From the NCBI RefSeq assembly GCF_947499265.1, contig NZ_CANMNK010000002.1, positions 496,001-560,000 of the forward strand: DNA of 64,000 nt, in the 5' to 3' direction. The DNA is from an uncultured Roseobacter sp. Its GTDB lineage: Bacteria > Pseudomonadota > Alphaproteobacteria > Rhodobacterales > Rhodobacteraceae. A program made the translations under genes and the position numbers. The notes beneath the pieces are model-generated. The model had not been told where the DNA came from, did no database searches, and saw nothing but the letters and a program-made list of their open reading frames with translations. Below, one piece after another: positions 57,296 through 64,000 of this stretch (position 1 is its first letter; the number at the start of each line of letters is the position of its first letter).

Positions 57296-58258
57296 TTAGT
57301 CCGAGGAGACCTTGTCACCGTTTTTACGCGGCGCGTCATTGGCCAGCGGGTGATGGGTGAGCACCAGTTCCGACAGGCGCGCCTCCAGCACATGGGTGTA
57401 GATCTCCGTCGTTGCGACATCCGCATGGCCCAGCAACGTCTGGATTGAGCGCAAATCGGCCCCATTGGCTAGCAGATGGGTGGCAAAGGCGTGGCGCAAC
57501 GTATGCGGCGTCACTTTGTCCGGGGAGACACCCGCCGTTACGGCGAATTCCTTGATCAGCAGATAAAACCGGTGGCGCGTCAGGTGCCCGGCGGCGGAAT
57601 GCGACACAAAGAGGTACTTTGACGCAGGCTTGCCAGCGACGCGACGATCATCCTCCATCCTGTCGCGCAACTCGATCCACTCTGCCAGTGCTTCGCGGGC
57701 GGGTGGAGAGAGCGGCACCATACGTTCCTTGCCGCCTTTGCCGCGGATCAGCAGCATGCGGGGGTCGCCCCGTGCCGCACTGACCGGCAGGCTCACCAGT
57801 TCCGACACCCGCATGCCCGTCGCATAGAGCAATTCCATCAGGCAGGTGTTGCGCTTCCGGTCCCGCTCCGACCGACCAGAGGCGCGCGCGGCTTCCAGCA
57901 AGCGGTCCACCTCCGCCTCGGAGAGGGTTTTGGGCAGGCGTTTGTCCCGCCCGGGGCCCGCAATCTGGATCGCGGGGTTGTCGCTGCGCCAGCCTTCCTC
58001 AAAGGCGAAGCGAAACAGCTGCTTGATTGCCGACAACCGGCGCGCCCGCGTGGCTTTTGACAAGCCCTGGGCGTCGCAGCTCACCAGGTAGTTCTCCACA
58101 TCCGCTTTGACGACCTTGTCGAAGCCCATGTCGCTGTGCGCCAGCCAGCTTTCAAAATCCTGCAAGTCGCGGCCATAAGCCAGCAGGGTATTGCGGGCAG
58201 CCCCAAGTTCGGCTGCCTGCGCTTCGAGAAACGCGGAAATCCAGTGCCGTTGTGCCAT
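57296..58258 (-). CDS. xerD: Tyrosine recombinase XerD
   Basis: Resolves chromosome dimers at dif with XerC. 320 residues. The N-terminal SAM-like domain has WISAFLEAQAAELGAARNTLLAYGRDLQDF, and the catalytic residues are visible: Arg in ATGMRVSEL, Lys in GKGGKERMVPL, His-x2-Arg in HTLRHAFATHLL, His in LLGHADVATTEIYTH and Tyr in the same block. The start shares one base with the stop of the upstream unknown gene. dif is not in the window. This is a housekeeping recombinase, not a mobile-element integrase. Confidence 0.94.
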   Translation of the reverse strand: MAQRHWISAFLEAQAAELGAARNTLLAYGRDLQDFESWLAHSDMGFDKVVKADVENYLVSCDAQGLSKATRARRLSAIKQLFRFAFEEGWRSDNPAIQIAGPGRDKRLPKTLSEAEVDRLLEAARASGRSERDRKRNTCLMELLYATGMRVSELVSLPVSAARGDPRMLLIRGKGGKERMVPLSPPAREALAEWIELRDRMEDDRRVAGKPASKYLFVSHSAAGHLTRHRFYLLIKEFAVTAGVSPDKVTPHTLRHAFATHLLANGADLRSIQTLLGHADVATTEIYTHVLEARLSELVLTHHPLANDAPRKNGDKVSSD

Positions 58259-59799
58259 TACCCGAACCTTTCCAACAGAAGGATCTGCAAACTTGCGCGC
58301 CGCATCGTATCTTCGAACCCCAGCGCGCGCAGGGTGCCGAGGGCTTCGGTGAGGGCGCCGGGATCTCCCGCCGCGCCGTCTTCCAGCAGAACCAACGCGC
58401 GCAGCACGACCTCGCCCAGCCTCCCGGTGCGCGCCATGGTCATCAGCTCGCGGCTCTCGGCACCGGGCTTGAAGCTGTCGATGACAGCGCTGGTGACAAG
58501 ATCATTCGATGTCATGCCGGAGGGATCGCCTGCCGCCACCGCCCGCAGCAGGCTGTTATCGGATCGCTCAGCGGCTGCAGCGTAGTCTGGCGAGAGATAG
58601 GCCATGGTCTCGGCGATGTCCGCTGCGCGCCCGGATAGATCAAGATTTGACAGACGATCATTGAAGAGACCGGCAAAGGCCGTTTCTAGTTCGGCCTGCT
58701 GCATGGCCTGCCAGGCCCTGGGCAGCGTCTTCGACACCGCATCGGCAGATCGGGCACCAAGCCCGGTATCGAACTGCTGCACGGCCTCGACCCGGTCCCA
58801 GATGCTGCCGGAGGCCGCAGGCGCACGTTCGGTATAGAGCCCGAGCAGGCGATTGTCGGGCAGGGCACCGGTTTGCGCCAATCGTTCTGCGGCTTCCAAC
58901 TGCGCTTTCCAGCCCGCCAGATCCCGCAGATCGGCAACCGCGTAGGCGCGCGGCAGCAGCCGGGTGGGCAGCGGTTCACCAATCGCTTCATGCAGTCGAA
59001 AGAGCAGGGGGGTGATGTCGCGCGGCGGGCGCAGCGGCGGTGCGCCGTCAAAGAGTTCCGGATGTAGAAACCGGTCAAGCAATTCCTGATCTGCGCGCGA
59101 CATCATCGACAGCGCCCGCGCGGTATCAAAGAGCAACGCCGCGGTGGCCCAGTCCCCCTTGCGGGCGGCGCAATAGATGCGGTGGCCGATGCTGGGCGAC
59201 AGATGCAACTGCGCGGCCAGAATATTGCAGGCAGGCCACTCCTGCGCGGTGAGCAACGCCAGATCCATGTAGGCGGCAAAATGTTCCTTGTCGCGTGTCA
59301 CGTCTGCTTGCTCGATCAGCGCGAGCGCCGGGTCGAGCGCGCCGAACCGTTGCAAGGCTTCGACCCGCGCAAGGGTGAATATATCCTCTTCCCGCGCGTC
59401 CCGTCCCGGGCCTTGCGCCTCAGTCAGCAGGGCGGTGAACAAAAGGGCCTGCGCGGCAGGAAGGCGAAAGTCCGGAAGCCCGGTGAGCGTGGCGCTGAGC
59501 TCCTTGGGATCGCTTTTGCGCCACAGATCCTGCGGCAGGCCGGTGACGCTGGCCGGGACCAGTCCGATGATGCGGACCGCCTCGTCTTCAAGCGGCTGCA
59601 CAGCAACCGTCGGGACGGTCCCCGAATGGGCAACCGGCGGTTCGGCGTTGGGCATGGCAACAGAGGTCATTGCGGGCTGATCGGGGTTTTGTTGCACCCA
59701 ATCGATCACCGACAATGGCTGATCTTGCGCTGCGAGCTTTGCCCCCAAGCCACCGCACAGCACCAGAACCGTCAGAGATATGTGCGGGTTAATTGGCAT
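58258..59799 (-). CDS. Conserved unknown exported protein
   Basis: A 513-residue product with an N-terminal signal peptide (SLTVLVLCGGLGAKLAAQD) and a mostly helical, Ala/Leu-rich body without motifs I can name. Paired helices such as EDIFTLARVEALQRFGALDPALALIEQADV resemble TPR-like solenoids. The gene lies between a 49-aa membrane protein and xerD, overlapping each by a few bases, and is divergent from aroK. I recall the same neighbourhood as common in Rhodobacteraceae, but cannot check. Function unknown. Confidence 0.85.
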   Translation of the reverse strand: MPINPHISLTVLVLCGGLGAKLAAQDQPLSVIDWVQQNPDQPAMTSVAMPNAEPPVAHSGTVPTVAVQPLEDEAVRIIGLVPASVTGLPQDLWRKSDPKELSATLTGLPDFRLPAAQALLFTALLTEAQGPGRDAREEDIFTLARVEALQRFGALDPALALIEQADVTRDKEHFAAYMDLALLTAQEWPACNILAAQLHLSPSIGHRIYCAARKGDWATAALLFDTARALSMMSRADQELLDRFLHPELFDGAPPLRPPRDITPLLFRLHEAIGEPLPTRLLPRAYAVADLRDLAGWKAQLEAAERLAQTGALPDNRLLGLYTERAPAASGSIWDRVEAVQQFDTGLGARSADAVSKTLPRAWQAMQQAELETAFAGLFNDRLSNLDLSGRAADIAETMAYLSPDYAAAAERSDNSLLRAVAAGDPSGMTSNDLVTSAVIDSFKPGAESRELMTMARTGRLGEVVLRALVLLEDGAAGDPGALTEALGTLRALGFEDTMRRASLQILLLERFG

Positions 59800-59938
59800 C
59801 CAGCGTCACAGGTACGCGGACTTCTTCCTGGGGCGCCGAGAAATCAGCGCCGAAATAGGGGCCGACATAGGCGTAGCCTACGAGCCCGATCAGACCGAGT
59901 ACGATGAGGTAGACCAGAAGTTTAAAGACGCGCGACAT
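59789..59938 (-). CDS. 49-aa single-pass membrane protein
   Basis: Too short for usual gene cut-offs. One hydrophobic helix (LLVYLIVLGLIGLVGYAYVG) follows a basic MSRVFK start, then FGADFSAPQEEVRVPVTLDAN in the periplasm. It overlaps the start of the next gene by 11 bp, which argues for translational coupling. It is divergent from aroK over an 82-bp AT-rich gap. Real by composition; function unknown. Confidence 0.65.
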   Translation of the reverse strand: MSRVFKLLVYLIVLGLIGLVGYAYVGPYFGADFSAPQEEVRVPVTLDAN

Positions 59939-60020
59939 TGTTGATACTGCCTTGATTGCCTGCCGATTTTTCCAAACTTATATATGGCCTTTTGCACAAT
60001 ATCACGTCATTCACATAATT
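59939..60020. promoter_or_regulatory. AT-rich divergent promoter region (small membrane protein / aroK)
   Basis: The 82-bp gap is unusually AT-rich (CTTATATATGG). TTGCAC and ATAATT are 17 bp apart, but the latter touches the aroK ATG, so an earlier promoter is more likely. No operator is evident. Confidence 0.4.
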
Positions 60021-60614
60021 ATGAGCGAATTTCAGCAATCCGTGGCCAACGGGGCCCAGGCAAACCCCTATGTGCTGAAAAAAACTGTTGTCATGGTCGG
60101 GATGATGGGGGCCGGTAAGACAGCGGTGGGACGGGTGCTGGCGCAACTGCTGAACGTGCGTTTTCTCGATTCGGATCAGGAAATCGAGGCCGCGGCGAAT
60201 ATGACCGTGCCGGAGATTTTTGCGCGCGACGGCGAGCCGTTTTTCCGCGCCCGCGAGACGGAAGTGATCTCGCGCCTGTTGCAGGATGAGCGCTGCGTCT
60301 TGTCCACGGGGGGCGGCGCTTTTCTATCCGCAGAAAATCGGGAAAACATTTCCCGCAACGGTGTGGCCGTCTGGTTGGACGCGGATTTGGAGCTGTTGTG
60401 GAGCCGTGTGCGCCACCGCGATACACGCCCCTTGCTGCGCACCGCTGACCCCAAGGCGACCCTGACGGATCTCTATACCAAGCGGGTGCCCGAATATAGC
60501 AAGGCCGATCTGCGCGTCCCTTGCGCGCCGCCTGTGACGCTGGACCAGATGGCCCAGCGGGTGACCTCGGTGCTCTTGACGCGCCCTGATGTGCTGGAGC
60601 GCCGCGATGCTTGA
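60021..60614 (+). CDS. aroK: Shikimate kinase
   Basis: Phosphorylates shikimate in aromatic amino acid synthesis. 197 residues from MSEFQQSVAN; the P-loop is GMMGAGKTAVGR near residue 31. The shikimate-binding residues are in SDQEIEAAANMTVPEIFARDGEPFFRARE (Asp, Arg) and STGGGAFL; the lid Arg is in DTRPLLR. An in-frame upstream start would add a Tyr/Ile-rich leader and is rejected. It overlaps aroB by 8 bp. Confidence 0.95.
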   Translation: MSEFQQSVANGAQANPYVLKKTVVMVGMMGAGKTAVGRVLAQLLNVRFLDSDQEIEAAANMTVPEIFARDGEPFFRARETEVISRLLQDERCVLSTGGGAFLSAENRENISRNGVAVWLDADLELLWSRVRHRDTRPLLRTADPKATLTDLYTKRVPEYSKADLRVPCAPPVTLDQMAQRVTSVLLTRPDVLERRDA

Positions 60615-61722
60615 GACTGTACATGTCGATCTGCCGGGGCGCGCCTATGACGTGCGCATTGGGCCGGGGCTGCTGGCCCAGGCAGGCGCTGAGATTGCGC
60701 CGTTTTTATCACGCCCAAGGGTGTCGATTTTGACCGACGCGACCGTGGCGGGGTTGCATCTCGACACGCTCAAGGCTGGGCTAGCGCAGGAAGGGATAAC
60801 GAGTGAGGCGCTGGCGTTGCCGCCGGGCGAGGCCACGAAATCCTGGGGGCCGCTGGAGCAGAGCGTCAGCTGGTTATTGGACCAGCGGGTTGAACGCGGC
60901 GACGTCGTTGTGGCCTTTGGTGGTGGCGTCATTGGCGATCTGGCGGGGTTTGCCGCGGCCATCCTGCGTCGCGGCGTGCGATTTGTGCAGATCCCGACCT
61001 CCCTGCTGGCGCAGGTCGACAGCTCGGTAGGCGGTAAAACCGGCATCAATGCCGCGCAGGGCAAGAACCTGATCGGCGCTTTTCATCAACCCGCGCTGGT
61101 TCTGGCAGATACGGATGTGCTGGGCTCCCTGGAGCCGCGCGATTTTCTGGCCGGGTACGGCGAGGTCGTGAAATACGGGCTGCTGGGGGATGCGGCATTC
61201 TTTGAATGGCTGGAGAAGCAGGGGCCTGCGCTGGCGGCGGGCGATATGGCCGCACGGGTCGAGGCGGTGCGGCGCTCGGTTCAGATGAAAGCCGATATCG
61301 TGACACGGGACGAGACCGAGCAGGGGGACCGTGCCCTGCTGAACCTCGGACATACCTTTGGTCACGCGCTGGAAGCGGCGACGGGCTATTCCGACCGGCT
61401 GCTGCACGGCGAGGGGGTGGCGGTGGGCTGCGCGCTGGCCTTTGAGCTGTCGTCGCGCATGGGACTCTGTGCGCAGGAAGACCCCAGCCGGGTGCGCGCG
61501 CATCTCAAGGCGATGGGTATGAAGACAGACATGGCCGACATTCCCGGCGCATTGCCGGATGCGGACGGCTTGCTGGACCTGATGGGGCAGGACAAGAAGG
61601 TGGTGCAGGGGACATTGCGGTTCATCCTGGCCCGTGGGATTGGCGAGGCCTTCATCACCTCCGACGTGCCGAAGGACGCGGTACGCGCCGTTCTGCAGGA
61701 CGCTCTGGCTGCGCGGCGTTAA
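60607..61722 (+). CDS. aroB: 3-dehydroquinate synthase
   Basis: NAD-dependent, metal-requiring cyclisation of DAHP, second step of the shikimate route. 371 residues with FGGGVIGDLAGFAAAILRRGVRFVQIPTSLLAQVDSSVGGKTGIN near residue 103 and the metal His residues in NLGHTFGHALEAATGYSDRLLHGEGVAVG. The start overlaps aroK by 8 bp, typical of aroKB. It is convergent with the next acetyltransferase; stop codons overlap. Confidence 0.97.
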   Translation: MLETVHVDLPGRAYDVRIGPGLLAQAGAEIAPFLSRPRVSILTDATVAGLHLDTLKAGLAQEGITSEALALPPGEATKSWGPLEQSVSWLLDQRVERGDVVVAFGGGVIGDLAGFAAAILRRGVRFVQIPTSLLAQVDSSVGGKTGINAAQGKNLIGAFHQPALVLADTDVLGSLEPRDFLAGYGEVVKYGLLGDAAFFEWLEKQGPALAAGDMAARVEAVRRSVQMKADIVTRDETEQGDRALLNLGHTFGHALEAATGYSDRLLHGEGVAVGCALAFELSSRMGLCAQEDPSRVRAHLKAMGMKTDMADIPGALPDADGLLDLMGQDKKVVQGTLRFILARGIGEAFITSDVPKDAVRAVLQDALAARR

Positions 61723-62165
61723 GCCCGGCGCAGCACCATGCCGAACTTGTCCTCGCAATCAAAGCCGAGCGCTTCGTAAAACTCGCGTGCGCCGCGCCGC
61801 TGCCCGGTCATCAGCATGATCTTATAGGCATCTTCCGCCCAGGCGGCGTCAATCGCGGCCTGCATCACGCTGCGGCCGATCCCGCGTTTGCGAAACTCTG
61901 CTGCGGTCGCCACATTTTCGATCAGCGCGTAGGGTCGACCATCATATGTCACATTCGGCAGGATATGCAGCGTGACCATGGCGATGATCCGGCCCTGAGT
62001 TTCCGCGCCGTAAATGCGGGTGCCGGGATGCGCCATCACCGCAGCAACACGGCGCATCCGGGCCGTCTTGGGCCCGAAGGTCAGTTCATTATAGAGAGTG
62101 ATGAGGTTTTCAGAATCCGCCTGCTCAAGCCTGCGAACCAGAACGTCTTCAGAATGGGATTTCAT
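61719..62165 (-). CDS. GNAT acetyltransferase
   Basis: A 148-residue N-acetyltransferase. The acetyl-CoA loop is [20 protein letters not shown] near residue 93, followed by [32 protein letters not shown]. The start (ATG at 62165, or 62168) lies inside the end of ssb in another frame, giving a 17-bp overlap, so the two may be co-translated. A longer frame reading through ssb is an artefact. Target unknown. Confidence 0.85.
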   Translation of the reverse strand: MKSHSEDVLVRRLEQADSENLITLYNELTFGPKTARMRRVAAVMAHPGTRIYGAETQGRIIAMVTLHILPNVTYDGRPYALIENVATAAEFRKRGIGRSVMQAAIDAAWAEDAYKIMLMTGQRRGAREFYEALGFDCEDKFGMVLRRA

Positions 62166-62646
62166 CATCCAGATCGCGTGAAGGGGCCGGGCTGCCGCCT
62201 CCTGAGCCGCCGCCATAGCTGTCGCCGCCCCGGTCGTCATAGCCAGCGGAGCCGCCACCGCCACCGCCAAAGTTACCACCACCGCCGCCACCTTCGCGAC
62301 CGTCCAGCATGGTCAGCGTGCCGCCGTAGCCCTGCAGCACCACTTCGGTGGAATATCGATCCTGTCCGGACTGGTCCTGCCATTTGCGGGTCTGCAACTG
62401 CCCTTCGATATAGACCTTGGACCCTTTGCGCAGATACTGCTCCGCGATGCGCACCAGACCTTCCTGAAAGATCGCGACGGAATGCCATTCGGTGCGTTCC
62501 TTGCGCTCGCCCGTATTGCGGTCTTTCCATGTCTCAGAGGTGGCGATGCGCAGGTTGCACACCTTCCCGCCGTTCTGAAAACTGCGCACTTCCGGGTCGC
62601 GCCCCAGATTGCCAATGAGAATAACCTTGTTCACTGAGCCGGCCAT
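62149..62646 (-). CDS. ssb: Single-stranded DNA-binding protein
   Basis: Protects single-stranded DNA in replication and repair. 165 residues: an OB-fold from [20 protein letters not shown] to about residue 110, a Gly-rich linker ([17 protein letters not shown]) and the protein-docking acidic tip DLDDEIPF. An imperfect LexA-like site upstream is not convincing. It overlaps the acetyltransferase gene. Confidence 0.97.
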   Translation of the reverse strand: MAGSVNKVILIGNLGRDPEVRSFQNGGKVCNLRIATSETWKDRNTGERKERTEWHSVAIFQEGLVRIAEQYLRKGSKVYIEGQLQTRKWQDQSGQDRYSTEVVLQGYGGTLTMLDGREGGGGGGNFGGGGGGSAGYDDRGGDSYGGGSGGGSPAPSRDLDDEIPF

Positions 62647-62828
62647 GGTGCCCCCTTTTGGTATTTTTCCGCCTGCATCGGGCCTTTGCGAATCCCGACC
62701 TGTGCAATTTGACTAAACCTATACCGACAGCGCGGCGCTTTCCACTCACTAAAACCGTGGGTTGAACAAACCCGTGCCTTGCGCAAAACACTGGATCAAA
62801 AGTTAATTTCGGTATATTGGCCAATCTG

Positions 62829-63440
62829 ATGAGTGGGATGCCCAAGACCCTGGCCCGGCTGGTATGCTGTGGTGCCGTGATCGTTGCATTTGGTGCGGTG
62901 AGCCTGCCCGTGGACGCGCAGACGCTCTCCAGCAAGAACCGCGCCAAGCTCTTTTCCTCGCAGACGCGCATTTTGGATACGCGGGCGGCGAGCCAGTACA
63001 ACAATTCAGTGCGCCTGCAGCCGCCGACGGTTCATACCCCCAGCAAATGGGCCACACCGCAATATGATGGTCGGTATCGCGGGCAATTTCTGGAAATGGC
63101 GCGGTCCGCGGCCCGCAAACATGGGGTGCCGGAGGATCTGTTCCTGCGGCTGGTGCAACAGGAATCTAACTGGAACCCCAAGGCCAAGTCGCATAAGGGC
63201 GCCCTGGGTCTTGCACAGCTGATGCCGGCAACTGCGCGCAAGCTGCGCGTGGACCCGCTCGACCCCGAACAGAACCTCGAAGGGGGGGCCCGCTATCTGA
63301 TGGCCCAATACCGCGAATTCGGGACGTGGCGGTTGGCGCTGGCCGCCTATAATGCGGGCCCGGGGGCTGTGAAGAAATACGGTGGCGTGCCGCCCTTCAA
63401 GGAAACCCGCAACTATGTGAAAGTCATCGGCGGTCAATAA
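62829..63440 (+). CDS. Soluble lytic transglycosylase-like protein
   Basis: Periplasmic murein lyase, 203 residues. A signal peptide ([24 protein letters not shown]) is followed by a linker and the SLT domain: [48 protein letters not shown], with the catalytic Glu in QQES near residue 114, then [26 protein letters not shown]. The ATG at 62829 is preferred to a TTG at 62817. It is divergent from ssb over 182 bp. Confidence 0.9.
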   Translation: MSGMPKTLARLVCCGAVIVAFGAVSLPVDAQTLSSKNRAKLFSSQTRILDTRAASQYNNSVRLQPPTVHTPSKWATPQYDGRYRGQFLEMARSAARKHGVPEDLFLRLVQQESNWNPKAKSHKGALGLAQLMPATARKLRVDPLDPEQNLEGGARYLMAQYREFGTWRLALAAYNAGPGAVKKYGGVPPFKETRNYVKVIGGQ

Positions 63441-63455
63441 CGATTTCAGGATCGC

Positions 63456-63500
63456 CCGTCTGACGTCAATCCGGGCTGCACAAGTATCCGTCTGACGGAT
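63456..63500. promoter_or_regulatory. Twice-repeated CCGTCTGACG with a 15-bp palindrome
   Basis: CCGTCTGACG occurs at 63456-63465 and 63488-63497, 32 bp apart. The second copy is inside ATCCGTC-T-GACGGAT, a perfect palindrome with 7-bp arms. Between the transglycosylase and a membrane-protein gene. Confidence 0.4.
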
Positions 63501-63593
63501 GTCGTGGATTTCACAAACGCTCCTCATCCCGGTCATAGTGCCGCCCGATTTCCCCAACAGGTTATGAGCAACAAAGTTGACGGGGATAGACAC

Positions 63594-64000
63594 ATGGCGA
63601 CGACGAATTTCCAGGCCCGGATTGACCGGATCAACCGCGCGCATCAGGGCATGGCGCCCGCACGGGCCAAGGCCCCCATCCGCGCGTTGAAATCGCAACC
63701 TGTGCCGATGACGATGCAACGGCAGCCGCGCAAGCGCTTTGCGATCTTTGACCATTTCCAACCCATCGCGATCGGATCGGTGCTGGGATGCATTGCCGCC
63801 GTGCTGCTGACCGGCCTGACATCGGAGAATTCGCCCTGGGGTCCGGGAACCGAACTGAACCAGATGATGTTCCTGCCAGCCTTGGGGGGGTTGGCGCTGG
63901 CGCCGGTTCTGATGCTAGCCTCTTTATTTCTGGCGAGCAAAAAGCCAGGCTTTGCGCTCTTTTCCCTAAGTTACCTGACGGGTCTGGTCATTACGATGAT
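63594..64000 (+). CDS. Unknown membrane protein (partial)
   Basis: Runs off the right edge after 135 codons. An N-terminal basic segment (ARIDRINRAHQGM, RALKSQP) is followed by hydrophobic helices near residue 60 (IGSVLGCIAAVLLTGLT), 90 (PALGGLALAPVLMLASLFLA) and 115. The ATG at 63564, ten codons earlier in frame, is a possible alternative start. No family is recognised. Confidence 0.65.
   Translation, partial: MATTNFQARIDRINRAHQGMAPARAKAPIRALKSQPVPMTMQRQPRKRFAIFDHFQPIAIGSVLGCIAAVLLTGLTSENSPWGPGTELNQMMFLPALGGLALAPVLMLASLFLASKKPGFALFSLSYLTGLVITM

Noticed and set aside
57296-58258. XerD as a sign of an integrated element.
   Set aside because: It matches the housekeeping recombinase and lies in normal backbone with no cargo, att repeats or phage genes.
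62753-62767. LexA-like site upstream of ssb (AACC-N7-GAAC).
   Set aside because: Only one half matches the alphaproteobacterial GAAC-N7-GAAC box.

Overview
The window is ordinary chromosomal backbone from an alphaproteobacterium of the Rhodobacteraceae/Roseobacter group. The evidence is high GC, the block YceD-rpmF-plsX-fabH-ihfA-MerR, a lptF-lptG-lptD-surA-pdxA-ksgA operon, a DUF4167 protein, an OlsB-type ornithine-lipid acyltransferase, a Fur/Mur regulator without the CxxC zinc motif, and a choline choXWV transporter. The genus cannot be fixed from the sequence alone. I see no rRNA, tRNA, CRISPR array, insertion sequence or prophage.

Layout. 1-4.7 kb (minus): MerR-like regulator with a very long acidic tail (cut by the left edge), ihfA, fabH, plsX, rpmF, YceD. 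4.8-8 kb (plus): BamE-like lipoprotein, OlsB-like acyltransferase, Uup-type ABC-F. 8-25 kb: mixed single genes, including a short-chain dehydrogenase, a FemAB-like acyltransferase divergent from a tiny membrane protein, tyrS, anmK, eno, two EamA permeases, fur/mur, an RhlE-like helicase, selO and a nucleoside hydrolase. 25-29 kb: mazG, then an M20 amidohydrolase and two tandem ureohydrolases that look like a guanidino-compound catabolic operon. 29-32.5 kb: prfA-prmC and a DUF4167 gene. 32.5-40 kb (minus): the LPS-export/outer-membrane operon. 40-48 kb: pepA-holC, retropepsin-like protease, marC, a second ABC-F, ndk, a TfoX-C protein, galM and an unknown gene. 48.5-54.7 kb: a CheB-CheR-PAS fusion and choXWV. 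54.7-60 kb: cytochrome c, ClbS-like protein, CNNM/CorC protein, xerD, a conserved unknown and a 49-aa membrane protein. 60-64 kb: aroK-aroB, acetyltransferase, ssb, lytic transglycosylase and a membrane protein cut by the right edge.

No clear multi-gene undescribed system is visible. The signals that stand out are regulatory or architectural: a 53-bp near-perfect inverted repeat holding the start codons of two divergent genes (9626-9678); four TTTGCAAA palindromes spaced 20-22 bp apart upstream of selO; two FNR-type boxes between the divergent cytochrome c and ClbS-like genes; a kinase-less CheB-CheR-PAS protein divergent from an unknown gene with a perfect palindrome between them; a dispersed intergenic element around GGCCAGAAGAA in three copies; and several small genes below 60 codons.
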